Shown: positions 18,141 through 27,275, counted from the stretch's first letter. The stretch is DNA of 64,000 bases from Propionivibrio limicola (GCF_009469695.1 NZ_SSSR01000008.1:33512-97511); one strand, 5' to 3'. Notes: a model not told the origin generated them from the letters alone. Numbers and translations: made by a program.

Positions 18141-18155
18141 GGGAAGCGACTCCGC

Positions 18156-19289
18156 TTAGTCTTTTTCGCGGGTGTCGATTTTTACCGCCATCGACAGGCC
18201 GACCTTGAGCGGATGTGTCGCCAGCTCGGCCGGGTCGAGCTTGATGCGCACCGGCAGGCGCTGCACAACCTTGATCCAGTTGCCGGTCGCGTTCTGGGCC
18301 GGAATCGCCGCGAAGGCGGCACCGGAACCGCCCGAGAAACCTTCGACGGTGCCGCGATAAGTGACCGAACCGCCGTAAATGTCGGCCTTGACCGTCACCG
18401 GCTGGCCGACGCGTACGTTCTCCAGCTGCACTTCCTTGAAGTTGGCGTCGACGTGCATGTTCTGCACCGGCACCACGGCGAGGAGCGGCGTACCGGCCTG
18501 CACGCGCTGGCCGAGCTGGACCTGCCGCTTGGCAACGACGCCGTCGACGGGGGCGCGGACGACGGTGCGTTCGAGATCAATGGCGGCCTGGTCGCGGCGG
18601 GCGCGGGCGAGGGCGACTTCCGGGTTGGTGTCGATGGTCGTGTCGGCGATCAGGGCGGCGTTGGCTTCTTTTGAGCCGATGGCGACGTTGCGGTTGGCCT
18701 TGGCTTGTGCGGCGCCGGCGCGCGCGGCGGCCAGATTGGCTTGCGCGGCGGCAAAGGCGTTCTGGGCGCGCGTCAGTTCGTCACCGGAAACGGAGCCCGA
18801 GGCCGAGAGCGCCTCGCGCCGCTGCAGATCGATCCTGGCCCGTTCGAAGTCGGCTTCGGCCGCGGCGAGCTGGGCGGCAGCGCGCTTCTCATCGGCTTCG
18901 CGGGCGGCGATTTGCGCGGCGAAACCACCGTCGTTGGCGACATAGCCCTTGACGCGCCGGATAGCGCGGCCGAGGTCGGCTTCGGCCTGGGCGAGGGCGA
19001 GCTTGGCATCGGTCGGGTCGATGACGACGAGCACGTCGCCTTTCTTGACGGCTTGCGTATCGGTGACGCGCACTTCGCTGATCGTGCCGCCGACCGACGG
19101 CGTGACCTGGGCGATTTCGACGGCGGCGTAGGCGTTGTCGGTGGAGACGAAATGCGAGGCGTAGAAGAACCAGTAGGCGGCCATTCCCAGGCCGGCGACA
19201 ACGACGCCAGTAGCCAACCCGATGAGGAGCTTGCGCCGGCGTTCTTCCCGGTTGTTTTGGGTGCGTGCGGGGGAGGTGTTTTCAGACAT
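18156..19289 (-). CDS. emrA: EmrA-like HlyD-family efflux adaptor
   Basis: 377 residues: a short cytoplasmic tail, one membrane anchor (GLATGVVVAGLGMAAYWFF), a split lipoyl domain, a long Ala/Arg-rich helical hairpin (about 95-215) and a beta-barrel. The YFxxxxxxVSTDNAYA-like entry (SHFVSTDNAYA) is typical of EmrA. It bridges EmrB to the outer-membrane channel encoded just upstream. Spacing to the previous gene is 24 bases. Confidence 0.92.
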   Translation of the reverse strand: MSENTSPARTQNNREERRRKLLIGLATGVVVAGLGMAAYWFFYASHFVSTDNAYAAVEIAQVTPSVGGTISEVRVTDTQAVKKGDVLVVIDPTDAKLALAQAEADLGRAIRRVKGYVANDGGFAAQIAAREADEKRAAAQLAAAEADFERARIDLQRREALSASGSVSGDELTRAQNAFAAAQANLAAARAGAAQAKANRNVAIGSKEANAALIADTTIDTNPEVALARARRDQAAIDLERTVVRAPVDGVVAKRQVQLGQRVQAGTPLLAVVPVQNMHVDANFKEVQLENVRVGQPVTVKADIYGGSVTYRGTVEGFSGGSGAAFAAIPAQNATGNWIKVVQRLPVRIKLDPAELATHPLKVGLSMAVKIDTREKD

Positions 19290-19313
19290 GATGGAATCCT
19301 GTTTGCTCGTCGG

Positions 19314-20792
19314 TTAACTGTTGGAGTCGCTTGTTTCGCGGTAGCCGCCGCCCAGCGCACGCATCAGGGCCACGTCGAGGGTGAGGGCGCGCGACTGAAG
19401 ATCGGTCAGAATGCGCTGGTTGTTCAAAAGCACGTCTTCGGCGTAGAGCACTTCCAGAAAGCTGGAAAGTCCGCCTTCGTAACGATTGCGGGCGACGCGG
19501 TGCGCTTCGCCGGCGGCGGCGACGGCTTCTTCACCCTTGGTCAATCGCGCGCCGAGCGACTTCTGGCTGAGTCCGGCATTGGCGACTTCCTGCAAGGCCG
19601 TGGTGACGGTGCGGTTGTAGTTGGCGACGGCTTGTTCATAACCGGCGGCCGTGCCGCGCAGTTCGCCCGTCAGCCGTCCGCCGGTGAAGATCGGCAACGA
19701 GATGGCCGGGCCGATGCTGCCGGTGGTTGAACCGCTTTTGCTCAGCATGTTCAGGCCCAGCGAGTGCACGCCGATGAAAGCGGCGAGATTGACGTTCGGG
19801 TAAAACTCGGCCTTTTTCTGGTCGATCCGGTACGCGTAGGCTTCGGCCTGCAGGCGTGCCGCGACGACATCCGGGCGCCGGCCGAGAAGGTTGGCGGCAA
19901 GTTTGTCGGGGAGTCCGAACCGGCGATGCAGATTGATGGCCGGACGTTCGATGGCCAGTCCGCGGTCAGGGCCGGCGCCGAGCAAGGCGGCCAGCCGGTT
20001 GCGTTGCAGTCCGATCTGCTCTTCATACAGAAGCAGTTCGCCTTCGGCACTTGCGCGCCGGGCTTCGGCCTCGCGCAAGCTGCCGCGCGTTTCCAGACCG
20101 TTGGCGAATCGCTCGGCGAACAGGGCGGCCGTTCGGCTCCGAACTTCCAGCGAGCGCGCGGCGGTGTCGCGGGCGGCGAAGAGGCGGGCGAGTTCGGCGT
20201 AGTCGGTGGCAATGGCGGCGGCGAGGCTCAGGCGGGCTTGCGCCATTTCCGCCTTGCTTGCTTCAAGCTCCGAGGTGGCGGCGGCGAGCCCGGCGCGGTT
20301 CTTGCCCCAGAAGTCGAGCTCCCAACTGAAGTCGAGCGTGGCCCGGCCGTAATCCTGCCAGCCTTCCGGGGTCATCGATTTCGGGGTCAGATAGTTGTAG
20401 CTCTGACGCTGTTCGGTGGCCGAAGCGTTGGCACCGATCTGCGGCAGTAGCGCGGAACCGGAAATCTGGCTCGCGGCTTCCGCGTAACGGACGCGGGCCG
20501 CGGCGACGGCGAGGTCGGGCGAATCGCGCAAGGCTTCTTCGATCAGCGCGTTGAGCTGCGGATCTTCGTAGGCGCGCCACCATTGATCGTCCGGCCAATC
20601 CGTGCTCGGGCTGGTGAACGACATGGCCGTCTGATAGTCCGTGGCTGGCTTGAGGCGAGCGAGTGCGTCGAGTGATGGAAGCTGGGCGCATCCGCTTGCG
20701 GCAAGTGCGAGGGTGAGCGCGATGGTGAGTCCAAGGGGCTTACTGCGCAGATGCGGCAAGCGTGTTCGCGGTGGAGGGGGGCAGAAACGCAT
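19314..20792 (-). CDS. Outer-membrane efflux lipoprotein (OprM/NodT family)
   Basis: 492 residues. A lipoprotein signal with lipobox LAASGC lies near residue 34, so the mature protein begins at a lipidated cysteine. Two outer-membrane efflux protein repeats follow, with the family strings PDLAVAAARVRYAEA and GRRPDVVAARLQAEAY. It forms the trimeric channel for the EmrAB pump. It is the first gene of the operon, and its promoter contains the probable TetR operator. The extended N-terminus before the signal (MRFCPPPPRTR) may start at a later codon. Confidence 0.9.
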   Translation of the reverse strand: MRFCPPPPRTRLPHLRSKPLGLTIALTLALAASGCAQLPSLDALARLKPATDYQTAMSFTSPSTDWPDDQWWRAYEDPQLNALIEEALRDSPDLAVAAARVRYAEAASQISGSALLPQIGANASATEQRQSYNYLTPKSMTPEGWQDYGRATLDFSWELDFWGKNRAGLAAATSELEASKAEMAQARLSLAAAIATDYAELARLFAARDTAARSLEVRSRTAALFAERFANGLETRGSLREAEARRASAEGELLLYEEQIGLQRNRLAALLGAGPDRGLAIERPAINLHRRFGLPDKLAANLLGRRPDVVAARLQAEAYAYRIDQKKAEFYPNVNLAAFIGVHSLGLNMLSKSGSTTGSIGPAISLPIFTGGRLTGELRGTAAGYEQAVANYNRTVTTALQEVANAGLSQKSLGARLTKGEEAVAAAGEAHRVARNRYEGGLSSFLEVLYAEDVLLNNQRILTDLQSRALTLDVALMRALGGGYRETSDSNS

Positions 20793-20809
20793 AACGACCT
20801 CGTGTTTAT

Positions 20810-20826
20810 AACTGTACGGTACAGTT
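20810..20826. promoter_or_regulatory. Probable TetR operator over the efflux promoter
   Basis: Perfect 17-base palindrome AACTGTACGGTACAGTT. It covers the downstream edge of the -10 box of the efflux operon, where bound repressor would block transcription. Confidence 0.75.
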
Positions 20827-20851
20827 TAATTTTGTGTTTTTTCTGCGTCAA
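20823..20851 (-). promoter_or_regulatory. Sigma-70 type promoter of the emr-like operon
   Basis: Reading the minus strand, TTGACG (20851-20846) is followed after exactly 17 bases by TAAACT (20828-20823). Both boxes are good sigma-70 matches and point towards the outer-membrane channel gene. Confidence 0.65.
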
Positions 20852-20853
20852 GC

Positions 20854-20874
20854 TAAACTGTACGGGTTGGTTTA
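20854..20874. promoter_or_regulatory. Second, imperfect TetR operator half-copy
   Basis: The 21-base stretch begins TAAAC and ends GTTTA and repeats the ACTGTACGG half-site of the perfect palindrome 44 bases away. It lies in front of the tetR gene, so the repressor may also limit its own expression. Confidence 0.5.
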
Positions 20875-20900
20875 GTTAAGATGGAAAAGACAAGGCGGCG

Positions 20901-21506
20901 ATGAGAGCGAAAAGTGAAACGAAGCGGCAGGCCATCCTCGACGTGGCGACCGAGGTCTTTCGTGAAGTCGGTTTCGAGCGGGCCTCGATGTCGGAAATCT
21001 GCGCGCGTGTCGGCGGGTCGAAGGCGACGATTTACAACTATTTCCCGTCGAAGGAAGAGTTGTTTTTCGAAATCATGTTCCGTTCGACCGAGAAGGAATT
21101 CGAGGCAACCCACGAGGCGCTCGATCCGTTTACGGATGATATTGCCGAGTCGCTATGTCATTTCGGCGAAAGACTGCTGGCGCTCCTGTTTTCGCCTGAA
21201 GTCCAGGCGGCCAGGCGACTGATCGTTTCGGAGGCTGGGCGCGGCGAACTGGGTCGCCTGTGTTTCGAACGTGGGCCGCAGCGCAGTCTGGCCATGGTTT
21301 CCGACTTTCTGCAGGCGGCGATGGATCTTGGCAAGCTGCGTCAGGCCGACGCGCAAGTTGCTACATTGCACCTGCGCGGCTTGCTCGAAGCCGAGCTACT
21401 CGACCACTTCTTGTTTCAAGTGCCGGTCGAGGTGAGCGAGGAAAAAATCAGAGGGATCGTCGTGCGTGCGGTGACCGTGTTCATCGCGGCGTATGGGCCA
21501 GTCTGA
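20901..21506 (+). CDS. TetR-family repressor (AefR-like C-terminal domain)
   Basis: 201 residues. The N-terminal helix-turn-helix is clear (MSEICARVGGSKATIYNYF), and the C-terminal ligand domain resembles the TetR_C_7/AefR group. It is divergent from the emr-like efflux operon with two palindromic sites between them, so repression of that operon and of itself is the natural reading. The inducer is probably a pump substrate. Confidence 0.9.
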   Translation: MRAKSETKRQAILDVATEVFREVGFERASMSEICARVGGSKATIYNYFPSKEELFFEIMFRSTEKEFEATHEALDPFTDDIAESLCHFGERLLALLFSPEVQAARRLIVSEAGRGELGRLCFERGPQRSLAMVSDFLQAAMDLGKLRQADAQVATLHLRGLLEAELLDHFLFQVPVEVSEEKIRGIVVRAVTVFIAAYGPV

Positions 21507-21557
21507 AGGATACTTTTGCCGTATCCGACAATCTCCCTGTTTCGCTCGCAGACTGGC
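21497..21557. terminator. Nested inverted repeats between tetR and the flavin oxidoreductase
   Basis: Outer arms gccagtctg and cagactggc are perfect complements 43 bases apart; inside lies ggatac-ttttgcc-gtatcc. The left outer arm includes the tetR stop region. Position between convergent genes suggests a shared terminator, although the T-runs are short. Confidence 0.4.
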
Positions 21558-21567
21558 TAATGCCCGG

Positions 21568-22668
21568 TCAGGAATTACGCTTGTAGCGCTCCAGCCAGTG
21601 GGCGTAGGGGGCTGGGAGAACCCAATCCGGCTTGTCGATGTGCAGGGATTGTGCGGCCTGGTACGTCCAGTGCGGATTGGATAGATGCACGCGGCCGATC
21701 ATCACCAAATCGAGCTGTCCGGCGGCCACCGCATGCTCGGCAAGGGCGGGCGTGTCGATGTTCCATGACGAGGCGACGGGCATGCCCGCCTTGTGACGCA
21801 CGCGTTCGGCGACAGGTGTGAGGAAGGCCGGTCCCCAAGGGATATCCGCGTGTGGCGTCGAGAAGCCGACGCTGACGTTCAGCAGGTCAAGGCCGCCGGC
21901 GCGGAACTTACGGGCGAGTTCGATCGCCTCCGCGAGCGTCTCTGCATCGCGACCGTCGTATTCGATGACGCCGAAACGGGCCGTCAGCGGCAGGTTCTCC
22001 GGCCACACTTCGCGCACAGCGGCGAGCGTTTCGAGCAGGAAGCGGCTGCGTCCGGCCAGATCGCCGCCGTACTCGTCGGTGCGCTGGTTGGCGTGCACCG
22101 AGAAGAAGCTCTGGCCGAGATAACCGTGCGCGAAATGCAGTTCCAGCCATTCAAAACCGGCATCGCGGGCGCGGCGGGCGGCAGCCACGAAGTCCAAGCG
22201 AACGCGTGCGATGTCTTCCACCGTCATTTCTTTGGGAATACGCGGCAAACCGCCGCCGAAGGCGACGGGCGAGGGCGAAATCGTCTCCCAGTAGCGCGGA
22301 TCGTCTTTGGCGATGTGGTCGTCGCCTTCCCACGGCAGGTTGGCATTCGCCTTGCGCCCGGCGTGGCCGATCTGGATGCCGGCTACCGCGCCGCCTGCCT
22401 TGATGCCTTTGGCGATTTTTGCCAGCCCTTCGGCCTGCGCATCGTCCCAGAGCCCGAGGCACGACGGGGTAATCCGTCCCTCCGGCGCAATGGCGGTGGC
22501 TTCGACGATCACGAGACCGGGGCCGCCGCGCGAGAGCGTGCTGTAGTGACTCCAGTGGAAGTCGTTGGAAAAGCCGTCCGTGGCGCTGAAAACGCACATC
22601 GGCGGAACGGCGATCCGGTTGCGTAGCGTGACGTCCTTGAGTTTGAAAGGGGTAAATAGGGATGACAT
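21568..22668 (-). CDS. Old yellow enzyme family NADH:flavin oxidoreductase (XenA/YqjM-like)
   Basis: 366 residues, full-length FMN barrel. The N-terminal RNRIAVPPMCVFSA includes the cysteine that tunes FMN in the XenA/YqjM class; GHAGRKA and the substrate-binding HxxH-type region ELHFAHGYLGQSF are present. These enzymes reduce activated C=C bonds of enals, enones and nitro compounds. It precedes a DJ-1-like protein and an MDR reductase on the same strand, which suggests an electrophile-defence group. The ribosome site is weak (AAGAAA). Confidence 0.9.
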   Translation of the reverse strand: MSSLFTPFKLKDVTLRNRIAVPPMCVFSATDGFSNDFHWSHYSTLSRGGPGLVIVEATAIAPEGRITPSCLGLWDDAQAEGLAKIAKGIKAGGAVAGIQIGHAGRKANANLPWEGDDHIAKDDPRYWETISPSPVAFGGGLPRIPKEMTVEDIARVRLDFVAAARRARDAGFEWLELHFAHGYLGQSFFSVHANQRTDEYGGDLAGRSRFLLETLAAVREVWPENLPLTARFGVIEYDGRDAETLAEAIELARKFRAGGLDLLNVSVGFSTPHADIPWGPAFLTPVAERVRHKAGMPVASSWNIDTPALAEHAVAAGQLDLVMIGRVHLSNPHWTYQAAQSLHIDKPDWVLPAPYAHWLERYKRNS

Positions 22669-22731
22669 GGTTTTCTTAGATAGCCTGGTTCTTGATGAAG
22701 GGTTAGTGAGAGGAGAGTGCGATGGCGGGTA

Positions 22732-23442
22732 TCAGGGCGTTGCTGCGGTTTCACGGGTGGCTTCGAGCACCAGATCGGCCACCTTCTCCGACGACGCGGG
22801 GTTCTGGCCGGTGACAAGGCGCCCGTCACGCACCGCGAACGGCTTGAAATTCGGTCCGCTCTCGTAGCGTGCACCGAGATCGCGGATGCGCGATTCCAGC
22901 GCAAACGGAACCTGCTTCTCCATTTTTGCAGCCACTTCCTCGCTGTTGGAGAATGCCGCCACACGACGCCCAGCGACCAATGGTTTGCCGGTCTCGTCCC
23001 TGGCATTGACCAGACCGGCCGGTCCATGACAGACCGCGGCAATCACTTTTCCTTCTCCCCACGCTTCGCTCACCAGCTTCGCCAACCGCTCGCTCTGGGG
23101 GAAATCCCACATTGTGCCGTGGCCACCGGGCAGAAACACCGCGGCGTAGGGGGCCGAATTGACCGAATCGAGCTTGATCGACGCTTCGATCCTGACGCGT
23201 GCGGCCGGATCTTTTAAAAACCGCTCGACGCTCGGAGGGTTTTTCCCTTCCGGGCGGACCGAACCCGGATCGATCGGTGCCTTGCCTCCTTGAATGGAGG
23301 CAACATCAACCTCCGCGCCCGCATCGACAAAGGCGTAGTAGGGCGTGGTGAATTCCTCAAGCCAAAGCCCGGTCGGATGATCGGCGCTACCGGCAATGGC
23401 GTGAGATGTGAGAACAACGAGGATTTTTAACGCGGGAGTCAT
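22732..23442 (-). CDS. DJ-1/PfpI family protein (class I glutamine amidotransferase-like)
   Basis: 236 residues. The nucleophile elbow AAVCHGPAGL carries the conserved cysteine, preceded by FLPGGHGTMWDF with the family glutamate-type loop. It is closest in layout to Hsp31-like glyoxalase III/deglycase proteins. It probably handles reactive carbonyls such as methylglyoxal. The ATG at 23442 (MTPALKILVVLTSHA) with CAGGAAAA is chosen over the longer upstream frame. Confidence 0.87.
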   Translation of the reverse strand: MTPALKILVVLTSHAIAGSADHPTGLWLEEFTTPYYAFVDAGAEVDVASIQGGKAPIDPGSVRPEGKNPPSVERFLKDPAARVRIEASIKLDSVNSAPYAAVFLPGGHGTMWDFPQSERLAKLVSEAWGEGKVIAAVCHGPAGLVNARDETGKPLVAGRRVAAFSNSEEVAAKMEKQVPFALESRIRDLGARYESGPNFKPFAVRDGRLVTGQNPASSEKVADLVLEATRETAATP

Positions 23443-23491
23443 AGCAAGTTTTCCTGATAACTGAGTTTGAAAAAATCGGCGGTTACGCGAT

Positions 23492-24472
23492 TCATGAAGA
23501 AGGGAGCAGCACGAGCGGCTTGCCGGAGAAGCCGCGGTGGCGCAGAGCATCAAGGAATTCGGGCAGTTCCGAAAAATCGCGTTGGACTTGCGTCTCGGGC
23601 TCCATGCCGCCAGTCGCCAGCGCGTCAAGCATCCGCTCGCCCGCGGCTATCAGCCGCGCCCAGGCCTCGTCGCTGCCGTGCCGATGCAAGGCGCCCAGGG
23701 CTACTTCATGCAAGGAAACGGCCTGTTCGAATGCGGGAAACGGCCATTGCGCCACGCGCCCCTGAATGCAGACGAGATGGCCGTTGGCTTCAAGCCGCGC
23801 TGCCAGCTGTGCGGCCCGATCTGGCCCGACGCTGTCGATCACCGCATAAAACGCCCGATCTTCCAGCGTGCCCAGTTCCGCAACGCACCGGGAAACGCCC
23901 AGCGAATTGAGTCGATGCCAGTGACGTTCGTGGCAAATGGCGCTGACGGAAAAACCCCTTTCCGCGGCTAGTTGCGCCACATAGTGACCGACGGCGCCAC
24001 CGGCGCCACTGATCAGAAAGGCGGCGCCTTTTCGAGCCGGAACTTTCTCGATGGCCTGCCAGGCCGTCAATCCGGGGCAGGGGAAACTCGCGGCCGTCGC
24101 AAAGTCGAGCGCATCCGGGACGCGCATCAATGCGCGGACGGCCAGCGGTGTGTATTCCGCGAAACTGCCTAAGCGGTGAAGATTCTGGTGATAGGCAACC
24201 CGCTGGCCGAGCCAGGATGCGGAAATGCCTTCGCCCGTCGCCACGACGACGCCTGCGCCATCGACCCCGGGGACATGGCCCGGCCGCCAACTGTCAATCT
24301 TGCCAAGCACCTTCCAGTCCACCGGATTGAGTCCGATCGCCGCATTGCGAACGAGTACCTCGCCCGCCGCAAGTGGTTGGATTGGACCATTTTGCATGCG
24401 CAGACCGAGCGGATCGTGCCCCGTCTGCCAGACCCACTTTTTGCATACAGCCGGAACGCTCACGCAGTCCAT
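23492..24472 (-). CDS. Zinc-independent MDR-family NAD(P)-dependent reductase
   Basis: 326 residues: an N-terminal GroES-like domain (EVLVRNAAIGLNPVDWKVLG) and a Rossmann domain with GAGGAVGHYVAQLA. The structural and catalytic zinc cysteines of true alcohol dehydrogenases are absent, so a quinone oxidoreductase or enoyl reductase is more likely. The start overlaps the region just after the VOC stop (two-base gap), so the two genes are coupled. Confidence 0.83.
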   Translation of the reverse strand: MDCVSVPAVCKKWVWQTGHDPLGLRMQNGPIQPLAAGEVLVRNAAIGLNPVDWKVLGKIDSWRPGHVPGVDGAGVVVATGEGISASWLGQRVAYHQNLHRLGSFAEYTPLAVRALMRVPDALDFATAASFPCPGLTAWQAIEKVPARKGAAFLISGAGGAVGHYVAQLAAERGFSVSAICHERHWHRLNSLGVSRCVAELGTLEDRAFYAVIDSVGPDRAAQLAARLEANGHLVCIQGRVAQWPFPAFEQAVSLHEVALGALHRHGSDEAWARLIAAGERMLDALATGGMEPETQVQRDFSELPEFLDALRHRGFSGKPLVLLPSS

Positions 24473-24474
24473 GA

Positions 24475-24750
24475 TCAGCGTTCTCCCGACTGGTACGCGC
24501 CTGCCGAGTATGTCAGCTCGGAGCTGTGGCTATAGATTTCAAGAATGTTGCCGAACGGGTCTTCCATGTAGACCATGCGGTAAGGCTTTTCGCCCGGGAA
24601 GTACTCACGCACCGGCATGCGCTGCTTGCCGCCGGCAGCGACGATTTTTTCGGCCATCCCTTTGACCTCGGTGTAGAACTTGACGGCCGCGTCGAGCTCG
24701 GTGAGCGACAGGCCGATATGGGAAAAGCAGCGAGGGTAGGGCAATGCCAT
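24475..24750 (-). CDS. VOC (glyoxalase/bleomycin resistance) protein with a large internal deletion
   Basis: 91 residues where relatives have about 145-150. The start (FSHIGLSLTELDAAVKFYTEV) is a normal first beta-alpha unit, but the next residues KGMAEKIVAAGGKQRMP belong to the second half of the fold. Roughly 55-60 residues, including the middle strands and probably some metal ligands, have been lost without breaking the frame. The end (YMEDPFGNILEIYSH) is intact, and AAGGA stands before the ATG. One VOC module needs both halves, so catalysis is doubtful unless it dimerises in a new way. Either a decaying gene or a shortened new form. Confidence 0.75.
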   Translation of the reverse strand: MALPYPRCFSHIGLSLTELDAAVKFYTEVKGMAEKIVAAGGKQRMPVREYFPGEKPYRMVYMEDPFGNILEIYSHSSELTYSAGAYQSGER

Positions 24751-24846
24751 GTCAGATTGTCCTTCGCAATTGGAATGGGCATACTTTAGACAGGTACGGC
24801 TATAAACTGAACAGTGATTTGGTTATGTGATCCATAACATATTCTT

Positions 24847-25731
24847 ATGATAAATCCCCAATGGCTTCATACGTTCACCACCCTGATCGAGCTGGGGAGC
24901 TTCACGCGCGCCGGTGAGCGCCTTGGGGTGACTCAGGCGGCGGTCAGCCTACATGTCCGGCATCTGGAGGAGAAGTTCGGCACGCTATTTATTCGCAGAC
25001 CGCGTCAGCTGGAACTCACTCCGACCGGGAAAACGCTGGCCGAATACTGCCGGGAAATCGATCAGGTCAATAAACGCTTTGAGTTGCGACTCTCGGAAAC
25101 AGAAGCCGATTGTGGCGAGATTACGCTGACCAGTCCCGGTAGCATCGGCCTTGCCGTCTATCCGTTGCTGCTCGACCTGCAAGCCGCGCACCCGGGGCTG
25201 ACCGTCCGGCACCGCTTCGCCCCCGACCCCGAGGTGCTCGAAGCTGTCGTGCAGAACCGTTATGAACTTGGATTGATGACCTACCGCCCGGACGACGTGC
25301 GCATCGCCGCTAGTCTCTTTGCCGAAGAGGCGCTCGAACTGGTTGTGCCGGCCGGCAAGGACGTGCAGGTCTGGGCCGATCTCGAACGCATCGGCTTCAT
25401 CGACCATCCCGACGGACAGGCGATGGCCAGCCGGCTGCTGAGCCGGATTTTCCCCGGTAATGCCGGTATCCGCCACATCCCCTGTCATGGCTTCATCAAC
25501 CATATCGGCATGATTCTGGAGCCGGTGGCGCGCGGGCTCGGCTTTGCGGTCATCCCGCAATATGCGCGGCAGGCGTTTGCCCGTCAGGAGGCGATCAGGG
25601 TCGTTATTCATCCGACAACCGTTATCGACACACTGTGGCTTATCCACCGCGCCGAATGGCCGCTCTCAGCGCGTGCCGGGCGTGCGGTCGAATTCCTGCG
25701 CCAGCGCATCGGCGAGAAGCATTGTGTGTGA
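24847..25731 (+). CDS. LysR-family transcriptional regulator
   Basis: 294 residues with an N-terminal winged helix (ELGSFTRAGERLGVTQAAVS) and a type 2 periplasmic-binding-like effector domain. It is divergent from the VOC/MDR/DJ-1/old-yellow-enzyme series and 97 bases from its first gene, and probably regulates it. The two genes downstream on its own strand may also be targets. Confidence 0.88.
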   Translation: MINPQWLHTFTTLIELGSFTRAGERLGVTQAAVSLHVRHLEEKFGTLFIRRPRQLELTPTGKTLAEYCREIDQVNKRFELRLSETEADCGEITLTSPGSIGLAVYPLLLDLQAAHPGLTVRHRFAPDPEVLEAVVQNRYELGLMTYRPDDVRIAASLFAEEALELVVPAGKDVQVWADLERIGFIDHPDGQAMASRLLSRIFPGNAGIRHIPCHGFINHIGMILEPVARGLGFAVIPQYARQAFARQEAIRVVIHPTTVIDTLWLIHRAEWPLSARAGRAVEFLRQRIGEKHCV

Positions 25732-25867
25732 TATTTGTATGCGTGATATGTGAAATTAAAAATTGTCATTGGATTTATTTCTCTGCTTTTTTCATGATGT
25801 GGCCACGCGCTGACGACCTTTTCCAGATCGCTAGCGAAACCTTCGTAATCACATCAGGAGCAGTCCA

Positions 25868-26386
25868 ATGAACGAAATCATCTGGCCGGAAGGCTACCTT
25901 CCCGGTTTCACCGACAACTTTGCCTCGAACGAAATGATTGTCGCCGGTCTTTCCGTCGCCGACGTCTGGCCGTTTCTGAATACCCCGGCGCTGTGGCCGA
26001 CCTATTACGCCAATTCGGCCAACCCGAGTTTCTATGACGGGAAGGGGCCGGAACTGGAAGACGGTGTGCGTTTCTACTTCGAAACGTTCGGTTTTCCGGT
26101 TGAGGCGCAAGTCGTTGAGCATGTGGCTCCGGTTGGCGGCCAGCCCGCTCGCGTCGCCTGGCACGGCTGGGCTGGCCGCACGGCGGAAGACCGCCTCGAC
26201 GTCCATCACGCCTGGTTGCTCGAAGACCTCTCCGGTGGCCGCGTGCGCATCCTTACGCAGGAAACGCAGAGGGGAAAACCGGCGCAGGCCCTCGCGGCCG
26301 CGGAGCCGAATCCGATGATCAACGGCCACGACCAGTGGCTCAAGGGCTTGGTCGCTGCGACGTTCGAAGCAAAATCGGCCAACTAG
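25868..26386 (+). CDS. SRPBCC-type ligand-binding protein (polyketide cyclase/START-like)
   Basis: 172 residues. The length and pattern (an N-terminal strand with WPFLNTPALWPTYY, then alternating strands and a long C-terminal helix) suit the SRPBCC fold. No catalytic residues can be assigned. AGGAG precedes the ATG by seven bases. It lies 15 bases before the dehydrogenase gene and is probably cotranscribed with it. Confidence 0.7.
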   Translation: MNEIIWPEGYLPGFTDNFASNEMIVAGLSVADVWPFLNTPALWPTYYANSANPSFYDGKGPELEDGVRFYFETFGFPVEAQVVEHVAPVGGQPARVAWHGWAGRTAEDRLDVHHAWLLEDLSGGRVRILTQETQRGKPAQALAAAEPNPMINGHDQWLKGLVAATFEAKSAN

Positions 26387-26401
26387 TCAGGAGACGATTC
26401 C

Positions 26402-27268
26402 ATGTCCAACATTGCTTTTCTCGGTCTCGGTGCAATGGGCTGCCGCATGGCCGCCCATCTGATCAAGGCCGGACACAAACTGACCGTCTGGAACCGGACA
26501 CCCAAAGCCGCCGAGGCGCTGCTCGCGGCCGGGACGACATGGGCGAAGACGCCGGCCGAGGCAGCGCGGGGAGCCGACTTCGTGATTGCGATGGTGCGCG
26601 ACGATGCCGCCTCGCGCTCGGTCTGGTGCGATTCGGCGACGGGGGCGTTGGCGGCGATGCAGCCCGGCGCCATCGCTATCGAAAGCTCGACGCTGTCGGT
26701 CCGCTGGATGCGAGAGCTTGGGCGGTTGGCGCAGGCGTGCCGCATCGGGTTTGTCGAAGCGCCGGTGTCCGGCTCGCGGCCGGCCGCCGAGGCGGCCCAA
26801 CTTGTCTATCTCGTCGGCGGCGACACCGAGGTGCTGATTCGTGCCGGGGATCTACTTAAAGCCATGGGCGCCGCGATCCATCACGTCGGGCCGGTCGGAT
26901 CAGGCACGCTGGTGAAGCTGGCGACGAACGCGCTGCTCGGCCTTCAGGTGACGGGGCTCGCCGAACTCGCCGGTATGCTGGCGAGCAACGGTGCCGATGT
27001 TGCCCGTTCGCTGCAGGCGATCGCTGCCACCCCGGTATGGTCGCCCGTCGATAACGTGATCGCCGGTTCCATGTTGCGCGGCGACTTCCAGCCGCAATTC
27101 CCGGTCGAGCTGATCGAAAAGGACTTCGGCTATACGCTCGCTGCGGTCGGTTCAGACGCCGCTGCGCCAACGCTGGCCGCGGCCCGCGCGGTGTTCCGGA
27201 AGGGCATCGACGCTGGCTTCGGTGGGCAAAACATGACGGCGGTCGCCCGGCTGTTCGCTACCGAGTGA
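26402..27268 (+). CDS. Beta-hydroxyacid dehydrogenase (3-hydroxyisobutyrate dehydrogenase family)
   Basis: 288 residues. The Rossmann start FLGLGAMGCRMAAHLIKAGH, the substrate motif EAPVSGSRPAAEAAQL and the catalytic lysine region GTLVKLATNALLG are in order, followed by the all-helical C-terminal domain. The family oxidises beta-hydroxy acids or reduces semialdehydes such as glyoxylate or succinic semialdehyde; the substrate is open. Confidence 0.87.
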   Translation: MSNIAFLGLGAMGCRMAAHLIKAGHKLTVWNRTPKAAEALLAAGTTWAKTPAEAARGADFVIAMVRDDAASRSVWCDSATGALAAMQPGAIAIESSTLSVRWMRELGRLAQACRIGFVEAPVSGSRPAAEAAQLVYLVGGDTEVLIRAGDLLKAMGAAIHHVGPVGSGTLVKLATNALLGLQVTGLAELAGMLASNGADVARSLQAIAATPVWSPVDNVIAGSMLRGDFQPQFPVELIEKDFGYTLAAVGSDAAAPTLAAARAVFRKGIDAGFGGQNMTAVARLFATE

Positions 27269-27275
27269 GCCGCGT

